Assembly (NCBI RefSeq): GCF_003781945.1
Contig: NZ_RJJW01000001.1
Span: 157,142-221,141, forward strand
Direction: 5' to 3'
From: Halorubrum sp. CSM-61
Lineage (GTDB): Archaea; Halobacteriota; Halobacteria; Halobacteriales; Haloferacaceae
Length of the DNA stretch: 64,000 bases
Below, piece after piece: positions 20,197 through 29,786 of the stretch (positions are counted from its first letter, which is position 1; every line of letters starts with the position of its first letter). The translations under genes and the position numbers were made by a program. The notes beneath the pieces were generated by a model that saw only the letters and a list, made by a program, of their open reading frames with translations, was not told the DNA's origin and did not search any database.

Positions 20197-21468
20197 ATGT
20201 CGACACAGAGTTCACGCTTCGAGTTCGATCCGGGGTTCGAAGACGACCGGCTGCGAATAGCCTGGTACGCGGTCGTCGGCGTCCTCGTCGCCGTCGGCGC
20301 GTACGCGACATACCTGCGGCTCACGGGGGGGATGGCGAGTACCAACCTCACGAGCATCGTCCCGTGGGGCGCGTGGGTCGCCTTCTACATCTACTTCGTC
20401 GGCCTCTCCGCCGGCGCGTTCCTCGTGAGCACGATGGCCAACGTCTTCGAGGTCGAGGGGATGCACAGGATCGACCGCGACGCGCTGTTCGCGGCCGTCA
20501 TCAGCATGGCGGTGGCGCTGCTGTTCGTCTGGATCGACCTCGGGCGGATGGACCGGATGTACTTCCCGTTCATCTGGCGCCAGCTGACGTCCGCGCTCTC
20601 GTGGGAGGTCCACGCGTACGTGGCCTATATCGGAATCCTGGTCACGGAGCTGTACTTCTCGATGCGGATCGACCTCGCGCGAGTCGCCGAGCGGACCTCG
20701 GGGCTCCGAGAGACGTTCTACGCGGCGCTCGCGCTCGGTCGACTGGACACGAGCGAGGAGTCCCAAGCGTTCGACCGGCGCTGGCTCAAGCGAGCCGGCG
20801 TCGTCGGAATCCCGCTGGCGATCTTCATGGTTCACGGCGGCACCGGCGTGCTGTTCGCCGTCTCGAAGGCCCGCCCGTACTGGAACAGCGGACTGTTCCC
20901 GGTGATCTTCGTCATCTCGGCGCTGCTCAGCGGGACCGCGCTCGTGATGATGATCTACGTGCTTCGGACCCGACTGTTCGACGGCGACTCGGTCGATCCG
21001 GATCTGCTCGACCGGCTCGCACAGCTGCTGATCGGCTTCATCATCGTCGACGCCGCCCTGACCGCCATCGAGACGTTCATCGCGATCGCCAGCCTCCACC
21101 CCCACGAGATCGAGACCTGGCAGGTGATCATGTACGGTCCGATGTCGTGGTCGTTCTGGTGGTTCATGGTCGGCTTCAGCTGGGTGTTCCCGATGGTCCT
21201 GCTGAGCAAGAAGTCGTGGCGACGCACGCCGTCGGCGATGGTGCTCGCCGGACTGAGCGTCGTCGTCGGGATCGTCGCGGTGCGGTTCAACATCGTCGTC
21301 CCGGCGCAGGTCATGCCGGTGATGGAGGGGCTCCCCCACGGGTCGTACTTCCCGACGCTCGTCGAGTGGGGGACGAGTATCGGCATGATCGGTGTCGGCC
21401 TGCTGTTGTACACGCTGGGTGCGGAGACGCTTCCGTTGACCCCGCTTTCCGGAGGTGACCACGAATGA
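20197..21468 (+). CDS. NrfD/PsrC/TtrC-type membrane anchor subunit
   Basis: 423 residues with about nine or ten transmembrane helices (WYAVVGVLVAVGAYATYL; WGAWVAFYIYFVGLSAGAFL; ALFAAVISMAVALLFVWIDL). Early NrfD pattern: PWGAWVAFYIYFVGLSAGAF, then LGRMDRM. Anchors the enzyme and exchanges electrons with menaquinol. Begins 4 nt after the Fe-S subunit and overlaps the catalytic subunit start by 4 bp. Confidence 0.9.
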   Translation: MSTQSSRFEFDPGFEDDRLRIAWYAVVGVLVAVGAYATYLRLTGGMASTNLTSIVPWGAWVAFYIYFVGLSAGAFLVSTMANVFEVEGMHRIDRDALFAAVISMAVALLFVWIDLGRMDRMYFPFIWRQLTSALSWEVHAYVAYIGILVTELYFSMRIDLARVAERTSGLRETFYAALALGRLDTSEESQAFDRRWLKRAGVVGIPLAIFMVHGGTGVLFAVSKARPYWNSGLFPVIFVISALLSGTALVMMIYVLRTRLFDGDSVDPDLLDRLAQLLIGFIIVDAALTAIETFIAIASLHPHEIETWQVIMYGPMSWSFWWFMVGFSWVFPMVLLSKKSWRRTPSAMVLAGLSVVVGIVAVRFNIVVPAQVMPVMEGLPHGSYFPTLVEWGTSIGMIGVGLLLYTLGAETLPLTPLSGGDHE

Positions 21469-24400
21469 GTACCGACGATTCGGGCGAGGACGGCGCGGGC
21501 GTTTCGCGCCGCGACTTCGTCAAGGCGGCCGGGAGTATCGGAGTCATCGCGGCGGCGAGCAACGCCGCGGTCGACGTGGACGTCGACGACCTGTGGACGG
21601 ACGACCAACACCACTACGTCGGAGACGACTACGGCGAGTACGGCGCGAGCGACGTGATACACACCACCTGCGGACAGTGTAACACGTTCTGTCCGATCAA
21701 GGTGCAGCTCGCGGACGGGAGCGGCACCGGCGAGTACAGCTCGCTCGTCCGGAAGCTCGCCGGGAACCCGTACTCGTTCCTCAACACGCAGCCGTTCTCG
21801 CAGGTGCCTTACGAGAGCGACCCGGAGGACGTGGCGATGGGCGACGTCGAGGGGAGCGGCGACGTCGACACCGACCGCTGGTCGCTCTCCGGCGGCCGGA
21901 TCTGTTTAAAAGGACAGGCGGGCATTCAGACGGCCTTCGACAGCTACCGCGTCCGACAGCCGATGAAGCGCGTCGGCCCGCGCGGCTCGGGCGAGTGGAA
22001 GACCGTCTCGTGGGACCAGGCGATTCGGGACATCGTCGAGGGCGACGACGAGCTCGGCCACCCCGGACTCGAAGACATCTGGGGATACGCCCCGCAGGAG
22101 GCGGTGATGAGCGACTGGGAGGCGGTCCAGAACGGCGAGCTCTCCAAGTCCGCGTTCGACGAGAAGTACGCCGACGACCTCATCGACACCGACCACCCCG
22201 ACCTCGGCCCGAAGTCCAACCAGATCGTCGACGTCGGCGGGTTCCGCCGCAACTTCATTCGGAACCGACTCTGGCATCAGGGACTGGGGTCGATAAACAG
22301 CATCCACCACGCCGGGACCTGCGGCGTCTCGAGCGTGATGGGCAACGTGCGCTCGCACGCCGCCCAGAAGAAGCGACAGTATCCGGACATCGAGAACTGC
22401 GAGTACCTCCTCGCGTGGGGGACCAATCCCATGGTCGCCAACAAGGGGCCGACGTGGCTCGCGCCGAAGCTGACGAACGCCATCGAGGACGGGATGCGGA
22501 TGGACGTCGTCGACCCGCGGCTGTCGAAGACCGCGGAGAAGGCCGACACGTGGGTCCCCGTCGAACCCGGCGCGGACGGGGCGCTCGCGCTCGGGATGGC
22601 GCGGTGGATCATCGAGAACGACCGCCACGACCTGGCGTATCTCCAGAACCCCTCGCGGTCGGCCGCGAGCGACGACGACGAACCCACGTGGAGCGACGCG
22701 ACGCACCTCGTCCTCGTCGACGAGCCGGCGGGACCGAAGGCGCGCGCCGGCGACCTCGGGCTCGTTCCGGAGGGCGACGAGGCCGCCGACGACTTCGTCG
22801 CCGTCGACGCGGCGACGGGCGAGCCGCGACCCGCGAGCGAGGTCGAGACGGCCGTTCTCGACGTCGACGTGACGATCGACGGGACGGCGGTTCGCAGCGT
22901 CTGGAGCCAGTACCGCGAGCGCGTCTTCGAACACACCGTCGAGGAGTACGCCGAGATGGCCGGCGTGCCGGCCGACCAGATCGCCGAGATCGCCGACGAG
23001 TTCACCAGCCACGGCAAGCGGGCGGCGATCATGGCCTACCGCGGCCCGGCGAAGCACACCAACGGCTTCTACAACACGCGAGCGATAGCCACCCTCCAGC
23101 ACCTCATCGGGAACTACGACTGGAAAGGCGGCCAGATCACGCCCTACGCGGGCTACGACACTATGTCCGGCCGGTACGAACTCGGCTCGGTCCCGGACGG
23201 ATACTCCCCGTGGGGGATCCCCCTGCTCCGCGGCGGCGTCAACTACGAGGACACATCGTTGTTCGAGCGCGACGACGGCTACCCGGCGAAGCGGCCGTGG
23301 TTCCCCGTCGCGCCGCCGCAGGCGACCCAAGAGCTCTACGGCAGCGCCGCCGACGAGTACCCGTACGGCGTCGAGGCGCTGTTCATCCGGCCGTACTCGA
23401 ACAACCACGTGATGGCGGTCGCCGGCGGCGACGAGATCCCGGCGATCCTCGAAGACACCGACGCGATCCCGCTGATCGTCGCCTCGGACACGGTCATCGG
23501 CGAGACGAGCCAGTACGCCGACTACATCCTGCCCGAGCCGACGTACCTCGAACGGTGGGAGAACTTCGGGACGTACCCGAACAAGCGGCTGGCCGACGAG
23601 AAGGTCAGCCAGCCGGCGGTCTCGGTCGTCCCCAACGCGCGTCCGTTCGAAGACGTGCTCATCGAGCTGTGGTCGGAGCTTGACCTGCCCGGCGTCGGTG
23701 AGGAGGCTATCCCCGACGCGGACGGCGACTTATGGCCCCTCGAACAGGCCGAGGACTTCTACCTGAAGCTCGCGGCCAACATCGCGTACGCCCGCGACCC
23801 GGTCGCGGACGCGAGCGAGGACGAGCGGCGGGCGTTCCGCGAGAGCCACGAGAACGGCCTCGGCGAGCAGTTCGACCTCGACCGCTGGCGGGCTGCCGTC
23901 ACCGACGAGGAGTGGCCGAAGGTCGTCACGGTGTTGAACCGGGGCGGCCGCTTCGAGGAGCCGACCGAGGGCTACGACGAGGCGTTCGCCGAGCACGGTC
24001 ACGGGTACGACTACGCCGAGCGCGGCGAGGAGTCGAACGCCTACGACGGCGAGCACATGCGGTACAAGCTCGAGTCGCGCGTCGACTTCTACAGCGAGGT
24101 CGTCCCGAAGGGGAAACACTCCTACACCGGCGAGCGGTTCGACCCGCTCCCGCGGATCGACGACGTCGAGCACTACGACGGGACCGTCCAGGCCGCGGTG
24201 AGCGGCGACGACGACCCGGAGCGCCCGCTCCGGCTGATCAACTGGAAGCCGCGGACGCAGGGGATGCACCGCACCCAGAACAGCCCGTGGCTCCGCGAGA
24301 CACGCCCGGAAAACCCCGTCTGGATCAACCCGCGGGACGCCGAGGAGCGGGGCATCGAGAACGGCGACGAGATCGTCATCGACGCGGGTCGCGGGACCGC

Positions 24401-24722
24401 CGACGCGGTCGCGATGGTCACGAGCGGGATCCGACCCGGCGTCGTCGGTGCGATGTGGGGCTGGGGTCGGACGGGCGACGGCGCGACGGCCGACACGATC
24501 GACGGCGAAACGCGGCCGGCGGTCGAGGCGGACGGCCACAGCGACTACCAGTTCGACGAGCCGATGACCGAGGAGGCCGGATACGCGAAGGGGCGCGACG
24601 CCGGCTTCGCGATCAACCACATCCAACCGTTAGACGAGGAACTCGGCGACACCGGCCTCTCGGATCTGGTCGGCGGGAGCAACGCGCAGTACGACGCCTT
24701 CGTCGACGTGGAGCGGCGGTGA
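21465..24722 (+). CDS. Molybdopterin oxidoreductase catalytic subunit, tetrathionate-reductase-like
   Basis: 1085 residues. Tat motif SRRDFVKAAG (14-23) directs export. The N-terminal [4Fe-4S] site is Cys69, Cys72, Cys76 and Cys147 (TTCGQCNTFC, ICLKG). HHAGTCGVSS supplies Cys286, the expected molybdenum ligand. The C-terminal molydopterin-binding domain runs from about 930 (INWKPRTQGMHRTQNSPWLR). Size, a Cys ligand and a B-C-A gene order resemble TtrA and arsenate/thiosulfate relatives more than DmsA. Substrate unknown: tetrathionate, another sulfur oxyanion, arsenate or selenate are all possible. Confidence 0.85.
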   Translation: MSTDDSGEDGAGVSRRDFVKAAGSIGVIAAASNAAVDVDVDDLWTDDQHHYVGDDYGEYGASDVIHTTCGQCNTFCPIKVQLADGSGTGEYSSLVRKLAGNPYSFLNTQPFSQVPYESDPEDVAMGDVEGSGDVDTDRWSLSGGRICLKGQAGIQTAFDSYRVRQPMKRVGPRGSGEWKTVSWDQAIRDIVEGDDELGHPGLEDIWGYAPQEAVMSDWEAVQNGELSKSAFDEKYADDLIDTDHPDLGPKSNQIVDVGGFRRNFIRNRLWHQGLGSINSIHHAGTCGVSSVMGNVRSHAAQKKRQYPDIENCEYLLAWGTNPMVANKGPTWLAPKLTNAIEDGMRMDVVDPRLSKTAEKADTWVPVEPGADGALALGMARWIIENDRHDLAYLQNPSRSAASDDDEPTWSDATHLVLVDEPAGPKARAGDLGLVPEGDEAADDFVAVDAATGEPRPASEVETAVLDVDVTIDGTAVRSVWSQYRERVFEHTVEEYAEMAGVPADQIAEIADEFTSHGKRAAIMAYRGPAKHTNGFYNTRAIATLQHLIGNYDWKGGQITPYAGYDTMSGRYELGSVPDGYSPWGIPLLRGGVNYEDTSLFERDDGYPAKRPWFPVAPPQATQELYGSAADEYPYGVEALFIRPYSNNHVMAVAGGDEIPAILEDTDAIPLIVASDTVIGETSQYADYILPEPTYLERWENFGTYPNKRLADEKVSQPAVSVVPNARPFEDVLIELWSELDLPGVGEEAIPDADGDLWPLEQAEDFYLKLAANIAYARDPVADASEDERRAFRESHENGLGEQFDLDRWRAAVTDEEWPKVVTVLNRGGRFEEPTEGYDEAFAEHGHGYDYAERGEESNAYDGEHMRYKLESRVDFYSEVVPKGKHSYTGERFDPLPRIDDVEHYDGTVQAAVSGDDDPERPLRLINWKPRTQGMHRTQNSPWLRETRPENPVWINPRDAEERGIENGDEIVIDAGRGTADAVAMVTSGIRPGVVGAMWGWGRTGDGATADTIDGETRPAVEADGHSDYQFDEPMTEEAGYAKGRDAGFAINHIQPLDEELGDTGLSDLVGGSNAQYDAFVDVERR

Positions 24723-24727
24723 GACGC

Positions 24728-25468
24728 ATGTCCGGACACACAGACCCAGACGCGGACACAGACGCAGGCGCCGCCCGCGACGAGGCGGCGATGGCGACGG
24801 CCCGCGCACGGCTGTACGGACTGCTGGCCGCGACCTTCGACGGCGAGGCCGAGACGATCGCTGCCGCGCTCGATCGGGAGGCCTTCGCGGCCGTCGCCGA
24901 CGTGTTCCCGATCGACATCGAGACGGCCGACCTGCGCGGTGACGATCACGACGCCGACTCGCTGAAGATCGGGTACGACAACCTGTTCGTCGTACCGGGA
25001 AGCCACTACGTACCGCCGTTCGCGTCCGCCCACGCGGTCGATCCGAGCGAGGCGTTCGAGTCCGACTCCCGGTATCACACCGCCGGGGAAGCCGGCGAAC
25101 TCCTCGGCGATCCGGCCGCCGACATGGCGCAGCTGTACGCCGCCGCCGGGTTCTCGCCCGAACGGGGCGACGACATCCCCGACCACGTCGCCGCCTGTTT
25201 CGAGTTCATGCGCGCGCTCTGCGAGCGGGAGGCGGCGCTCCTCGACGGCGGCGGACGCGAGGCGAACCTCGACGCGGTCCGCGACCTCCAAGCCCGGACG
25301 CTCTCCCAGTTGGGGTGGATCGACCGGTTCGAAGACGCCGTCGCGAGCCGCGACACCGTCGAAGGCGTCTTCGCCGCGATCGCTCGTCTCGCTCGGACGT
25401 TCACCGCATGGGACGCACAGGAAGTCGTCGACGCCGACCGGCGGTCGTCCGAAATCACCTCCACGTAA
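24728..25468 (+). CDS. TorD-family molybdoenzyme chaperone
   Basis: 246 residues, all-helical. ARARLYGLLAATFDGEAETI opens the fold; LKIGYDNLFVVPGSHYVPPF is the conserved TorD/DmsD motif region, and DHVAACFEFMRALCEREA follows. Chaperones of this type bind the Tat leader and aid cofactor insertion before export. The start ATG at 24728 is 5 nt after the catalytic subunit stop. Last membrane-enzyme-specific gene of the operon. Confidence 0.85.
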   Translation: MSGHTDPDADTDAGAARDEAAMATARARLYGLLAATFDGEAETIAAALDREAFAAVADVFPIDIETADLRGDDHDADSLKIGYDNLFVVPGSHYVPPFASAHAVDPSEAFESDSRYHTAGEAGELLGDPAADMAQLYAAAGFSPERGDDIPDHVAACFEFMRALCEREAALLDGGGREANLDAVRDLQARTLSQLGWIDRFEDAVASRDTVEGVFAAIARLARTFTAWDAQEVVDADRRSSEITST

Positions 25469-25479
25469 CCACTTCACCG

Positions 25480-26562
25480 ATGACAACAACAGACATCTCA
25501 GACGCAGACCTCCGTGATCGCCTCCGCGCCGTCGACGACCCGGCGCTCGATACAGACATCGTCAGCGCCGGCCTCGTCACCGACGTCACGGTCGACGGCG
25601 GGACCGCCGCCGTCGAGCTCGCACTCGGCGCGCCGCACGCGCCGGACGAGGCCGCCATCGCGGACCGCGTCCGCGAGGTCGCCGCCGACGCCGGGATCGA
25701 CGTCGAACTCTCGGCGAACGTGCCGCTGTTCGACTCGGCCGAGTCGTCGGTCCTGCCCGGCGTGAAAAACGTGATCGCCGTCGCCTCCGGGAAAGGCGGC
25801 GTCGGGAAAAGCACCGTCGCCGTCAACCTCGCCGCCGGCCTCGCCGACCGCGGAGCGAACGTCGGGCTGTTCGACGCCGACGTGTACGGCCCGAACGTTC
25901 CCCAGATGCTCGGCGCCGACGCCGACCCCGACGTGACGACGGTCGACGGCGAAGACCGGATCGAACCGCCGACCGCCCACGGGCTCGAACTGATGAGCGT
26001 CGGACTGCTGATCGACGACGACGACCCTGTCGTCTGGCGCGGTCCGGTGGCGCAGAACACGCTCACGGACCTCTTCGACGACGTGTCGTGGGGATCGCTG
26101 GACTACCTCGTCGTGGATCTCCCGCCGGGTACCGGCGACGTCCAGTTGACGGTGCTTCAGAACCTCCCCGTCACGGGGACGGTCGTCGTCACGACCCCCC
26201 AATCCGTCGCCGTGGGAGACACCCGCCGAGGCGTGCAGATGTTCGGGGAGTACCAGACGAACGTGTTGGGCGTCGTCGAGAACATGAGCGGGTTCGTCTG
26301 CCCCAGTTGTGGAGACACGCACGACATCTTCGGCGAGGACGGCGGCCGGACGCTCGCCGATGCGGTCGACGTCCCGTACCTCGGATCGCTGCCGCTGGAT
26401 CCGGCCGTCCGCGCGGGAGCCGACGACGGTGAACCGATCGTGTTCGGTGACGAGGGCGACACCGCAGCGGCGTTCCGGGAGTTGGCGGCGACGGTCGCAA
26501 ACAAAGTCGGGGTCCTCCGACGTCACCACCAACAGCAGCGGCGAGAGCCGGAGCCAATGTGA
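25480..26562 (+). CDS. Mrp/ApbC-type Fe-S cluster carrier ATPase
   Basis: 360 residues. N-terminal MIP18/DUF59-like domain (1-85), Walker A GKGGVGKST (104-112), DADVYGPNVPQ, VVDLPPGTGDVQLT and the cluster-binding pair Cys274-x2-Cys277 in FVCPSCGD. It transfers [4Fe-4S] clusters to apo-proteins. It begins 11 nt after torD on the same strand, so it looks like a dedicated Fe-S donor for the multi-cluster enzyme. The C-terminus ends in a His/Gln/Arg-rich tail of about 15 residues. Confidence 0.88.
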   Translation: MTTTDISDADLRDRLRAVDDPALDTDIVSAGLVTDVTVDGGTAAVELALGAPHAPDEAAIADRVREVAADAGIDVELSANVPLFDSAESSVLPGVKNVIAVASGKGGVGKSTVAVNLAAGLADRGANVGLFDADVYGPNVPQMLGADADPDVTTVDGEDRIEPPTAHGLELMSVGLLIDDDDPVVWRGPVAQNTLTDLFDDVSWGSLDYLVVDLPPGTGDVQLTVLQNLPVTGTVVVTTPQSVAVGDTRRGVQMFGEYQTNVLGVVENMSGFVCPSCGDTHDIFGEDGGRTLADAVDVPYLGSLPLDPAVRAGADDGEPIVFGDEGDTAAAFRELAATVANKVGVLRRHHQQQRREPEPM

Positions 26563-26749
26563 CGCGGGAGTCGACGCCGAGCTGAAAAACCGTGGTGGTG
26601 CCGGTAGAGCGGAACCGGAAGCGATCGACACCGCCTCCGCTCCCACTCAGCTTCGTCTCCACGATGATCGCTTTGGACTACCGCGTCCGGACGCGGGCGT
26701 CGTCGGGAGAACGGAAGGATTTTTCCGGCGGTGACGCGCTTCGGCACCC

Positions 26750-27352
26750 ATGGACGATCCCTCCGCCTTCCCGTCCGGGTCGAGCGCGTACGACATCTCC
26801 ACGGTCGACCTCGACGACGACCGCTACGAGGTGACACAGTCGATGGTCCGGAACAAGTACACCGTCCGCGACAGCGCCGGCGACGTCGTCTTGCGCGGGA
26901 AACAGAAGATGTTCAAGCTGAAAGAGGAGTTCCCGTTCGTCACCGGCGACGACGGTGACGCGTTCACGGTGAAGGCTGGCGGAATCATGGACGTCGCGGG
27001 CAACTACGCAATCACCGACGCGGGCACCGGCGAGGAGGTCGTCGTCCTCGACGAGGACTACTCGCTGTTCACCGAAAACTGGACGATCCGCGACCCCGAC
27101 ACGGGGGAGGCGCTGGCGACCATTCGATCGAAGAACAAGCTCCTCTCGGCGCTCCGCCACCTCGTCGGCGCGGCGAACCTCGTCCCGAACAAGTACGAGA
27201 TATTCGACGCCGACGGCGGTCACGTCGGCGACATCGAGGGGCAGTTCTCGCTGCGCGACGCCTACACGGTCACCATCGACGACGCGAGCGGCGTGCCGAA
27301 AGAGGCGGTGATCGCCGCCGCGTGCATCCTCGACGCCTTAGAGAACCAGTAG
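26750..27352 (+). CDS. LURP-one-related (tubby-like barrel) protein
   Basis: 200 residues of repeated beta strands: RYEVTQSMVRNKYTVRDSAG, VVLRGKQKMFKLKEEFPF, DAGTGEEVVVLDEDYSLFTE and NKYEIFDADGGHVGDIEGQF. This is the LOR/YxjI-type fold related to tubby and scramblases; function in archaea unknown, possibly membrane association. Soluble, no signal peptide. The AAGGATTTTT-containing sequence about 30 nt upstream may be the promoter. Convergent with serS. Confidence 0.75.
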   Translation: MDDPSAFPSGSSAYDISTVDLDDDRYEVTQSMVRNKYTVRDSAGDVVLRGKQKMFKLKEEFPFVTGDDGDAFTVKAGGIMDVAGNYAITDAGTGEEVVVLDEDYSLFTENWTIRDPDTGEALATIRSKNKLLSALRHLVGAANLVPNKYEIFDADGGHVGDIEGQFSLRDAYTVTIDDASGVPKEAVIAAACILDALENQ

Positions 27353-27365
27353 CGACGCTCGACGC

Positions 27366-28736
27366 CTACTCCCCGCCCAGCTTCGTCTCGCCGACCGCGT
27401 CGTGGCCCTCGATCACTTCTGTCCCGCCCATGTACGGGCGCAGCGCCTCGGGGACGGTGACGGTGCCGTCGTCGTTCTGGTAGTACTCTAAGATCGCGAC
27501 GACGATCCGCGGGACCGCGAGCCCCGAGCCGTTCAGGGTGTGGAGGAACTCCGCGGACTCGTGGTGCTCCTCGCGGTAGCGGATCCCGGCGCGACGCGCC
27601 TGGAAGTCCTCGAAGTTCGAGACGGAGGAGACCTCCAGCCAGCGGCCGCCCCGCTCTGGGCCCTCGTCCATGTCGTCTGCGGGCGCCCACACCTCGATGT
27701 CGTACTTCTTCGCCTGCGTGAACCCGAGGTCGCCGGTACACATCTCGAGGATGCGGTAGGGGAGTTCGAGGCGACGGAGCACCTCCTCGGCCTCGTCGAC
27801 GAGCCCCTCGAAGCGCTCGTCGCTCTCCTCGGGCCGGACGAAGTTCACCATCTCAACCTTGTTGAACTGGTGGACGCGGACGATCCCGCGCGTCTCGGTG
27901 CCGTGCTCGCCCGCCTCCTGCCGGAAGTTCGGCGTGTACGCCTGGTACTTGAGCGGGAGGTCCTCACCCAAGAGGATCTCGTCGCGGTGGAGGTTCGTGA
28001 CGGGCACCTCCGCGGTCGGGAGCAGCCAGAGGTCGTCGTCGTCGTAGTCGTCCTCGTTGGTCCCCTCGACGCGGTAGGCGTCCTCGGTGAACTTCGGGAG
28101 CTGGCCGGTGCCGCGCATCGACGCGGAGTTGACTGGGATCGGCGGGAACACGTCCTCGTACCCCTGCTCGCGGTGCACGTCGAGCATGAACTGGATCAGC
28201 GCGTGCTCCAGCCGGGCGCCGTCGCCCTTCGCGACGTAGAAGCCGCCGCCGGCGACCTTCGCGCCGCGCTCGAAGTCGAGGATCTCCAGCTCCTCGCCGA
28301 GGTCGTAGTGCGGCTCGACGCTCTCCGGGAGCTCCCGGAGAGCGTCGAACCCCTCGCGGCGCCGCTCGACGTTCTCCGACTCGTCGGCGCCGACCGGCAC
28401 CGACTCCTGCGGGATCTGGGGGAGTTCGAGCAGCGACTCCTCCAGCTCGGCCTCCAGCTCGTCGGCGCGCTCCTCGATCTCCTGTAGCTCCGACTTGAGT
28501 TCCTGTGAGCGCTCGATCGCCTCTTGGGCCGCCTCCTCGTCGCCGGCCTGTTTGAGGTCGCCGATTTTCGAGGAGACCTCGTTGCGCTCGTGACGCAGGT
28601 CGTCGCCGCGCTGTTTCAGCTCCCGCCACTCCTCGTCGACGTCGAGTATCCGGTCGAGGTCCACGTCGACGCCCTTGTTGGCGAGCGCCTCGCGGACGAC
28701 CTCGGGGTTCTCCCGGACGAACTGTCGAGACAGCAT
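27366..28736 (-). CDS. serS: Seryl-tRNA synthetase
   Basis: 456 residues, the common (bacterial-type) SerRS, not the methanogen form. N-terminal coiled-coil tRNA-binding arm (about 30-105), class II motif 2 ([20 protein letters not shown]) with [13 protein letters not shown], and motif 3 ([16 protein letters not shown]). It charges tRNA-Ser and supplies Ser-tRNA for other uses. Acidic insertion [15 protein letters not shown] is a halophilic adaptation. Start ATG at 28736. Confidence 0.97.
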   Translation of the reverse strand: MLSRQFVRENPEVVREALANKGVDVDLDRILDVDEEWRELKQRGDDLRHERNEVSSKIGDLKQAGDEEAAQEAIERSQELKSELQEIEERADELEAELEESLLELPQIPQESVPVGADESENVERRREGFDALRELPESVEPHYDLGEELEILDFERGAKVAGGGFYVAKGDGARLEHALIQFMLDVHREQGYEDVFPPIPVNSASMRGTGQLPKFTEDAYRVEGTNEDDYDDDDLWLLPTAEVPVTNLHRDEILLGEDLPLKYQAYTPNFRQEAGEHGTETRGIVRVHQFNKVEMVNFVRPEESDERFEGLVDEAEEVLRRLELPYRILEMCTGDLGFTQAKKYDIEVWAPADDMDEGPERGGRWLEVSSVSNFEDFQARRAGIRYREEHHESAEFLHTLNGSGLAVPRIVVAILEYYQNDDGTVTVPEALRPYMGGTEVIEGHDAVGETKLGGE

Positions 28737-28809
28737 TTATCGGGGATTCCGCGGGGCGACCCAAAACCGTATCGGAGCGTCGGCATCGGTTGGCACGGGG
28801 GACGTAATC

Positions 28810-29049
28810 TCAGGGGAGGATCGCGGAGCTCGCGAACAGCGTGAGCAGCGCGAGGCCGGCGACGACGACGCCCGTTACGCGCATCATGAGGATCCGCGTC
28901 TCGCTCGGCTCGATCGTCCGGGTCGATCCGTCTGACGATCGGGTCTGCCAGCTCGTCATCCGACGCGGGAACGCCGCCATCGCCAGCGCGCCCGCGGCAA
29001 CGAGGAGGGGGACGACGACGAAGAACAGCCGGAGGGGTGCGGGGAGCAT
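28810..29049 (-). CDS. Small two-helix membrane protein
   Basis: 79 residues with two clear transmembrane helices (LFFVVVPLLVAAGALAMAAF and VTGVVVAGLALLTLFASSA) separated by a basic/acidic loop with TRTIEPSETRILMMR. This layout is common in small haloarchaeal membrane proteins of unknown role. It lies between serS and another membrane gene on the same strand. Confidence 0.65.
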   Translation of the reverse strand: MLPAPLRLFFVVVPLLVAAGALAMAAFPRRMTSWQTRSSDGSTRTIEPSETRILMMRVTGVVVAGLALLTLFASSAILP

Positions 29050-29142
29050 GTCGGAGAGACTCCCCGCGGATCTACAAAAAGTTACGATGCGGGACGAGGG
29101 CTCAGATTCTCGGGACGGCTTCGAAGGGGCGTCACCCCGCCG

Positions 29143-29670
29143 TCAGTATCCGCCCGGCAGCGCCATCCCGATCGCGAGCGCGACCAGCGGCACTGCGGCG
29201 ACCACCGCGTACCACAGCCCCGCAGCCACGAGGAGGAGCCACGTCGAGGCGTCGTACCCGGTCGGGTCCCAGTCGACGCCGAGCCGCGGCAGCCCGAGCG
29301 CGGCGACCGCCGGGGCGGCGACCCCGACGAGGATCCCGCCGAACAGCGCGGTGTCGAGGAACCCCTCGCTCCACCCGGGCCCCGCCGAGTCGACGAGCCC
29401 GACCGTGAGCAGGACGCCGGCGAGGTAGGGGACCGAGAGCGCCAGCGAGACGCCGACGTACGAGGGGACGAGCCGGCCCGCGGGCGGGAGCGCGCGGAAC
29501 AGCGCCCGGAACCGCGACGCGATCAGGAAGGGGGTCCAGAGGACCGCGGCGACGACGCCGGGGAGCGCGAACAGGACGACCGTCCAGAGCCACGCCGCGA
29601 TCGTACCGACGAACGCCGGGACCGCGGGGGACGAGGGAGACGACGAGAGGACGACGGGGACCGAGACCAT
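29143..29670 (-). CDS. Haloarchaeal integral membrane protein, unknown function
   Basis: 175 residues from the ATG at 29670, with five hydrophobic segments (VPAFVGTIAAWLWTVVLFAL; YVGVSLALSVPYLAGVLLTV; LLLVAAGLWYAVVAAVPLV). No charged catalytic motif. The frame runs upstream to 29769, but those residues are Ser/Arg-rich and unlikely. Divergent from pyrC. I do not recognise a family. Confidence 0.6.
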   Translation of the reverse strand: MVSVPVVLSSSPSSPAVPAFVGTIAAWLWTVVLFALPGVVAAVLWTPFLIASRFRALFRALPPAGRLVPSYVGVSLALSVPYLAGVLLTVGLVDSAGPGWSEGFLDTALFGGILVGVAAPAVAALGLPRLGVDWDPTGYDASTWLLLVAAGLWYAVVAAVPLVALAIGMALPGGY

Positions 29671-29786
29671 GGCCGACCGACGCGCCGGGACCGGCAAACG
29701 TCTTGTGGTGGCGCTGGCGCTCGCCCCGGACCGGTCGGCGCCGTCCGAACCACACGGTTTAAGCGGCACGCCGCGAGCGCGTACCC

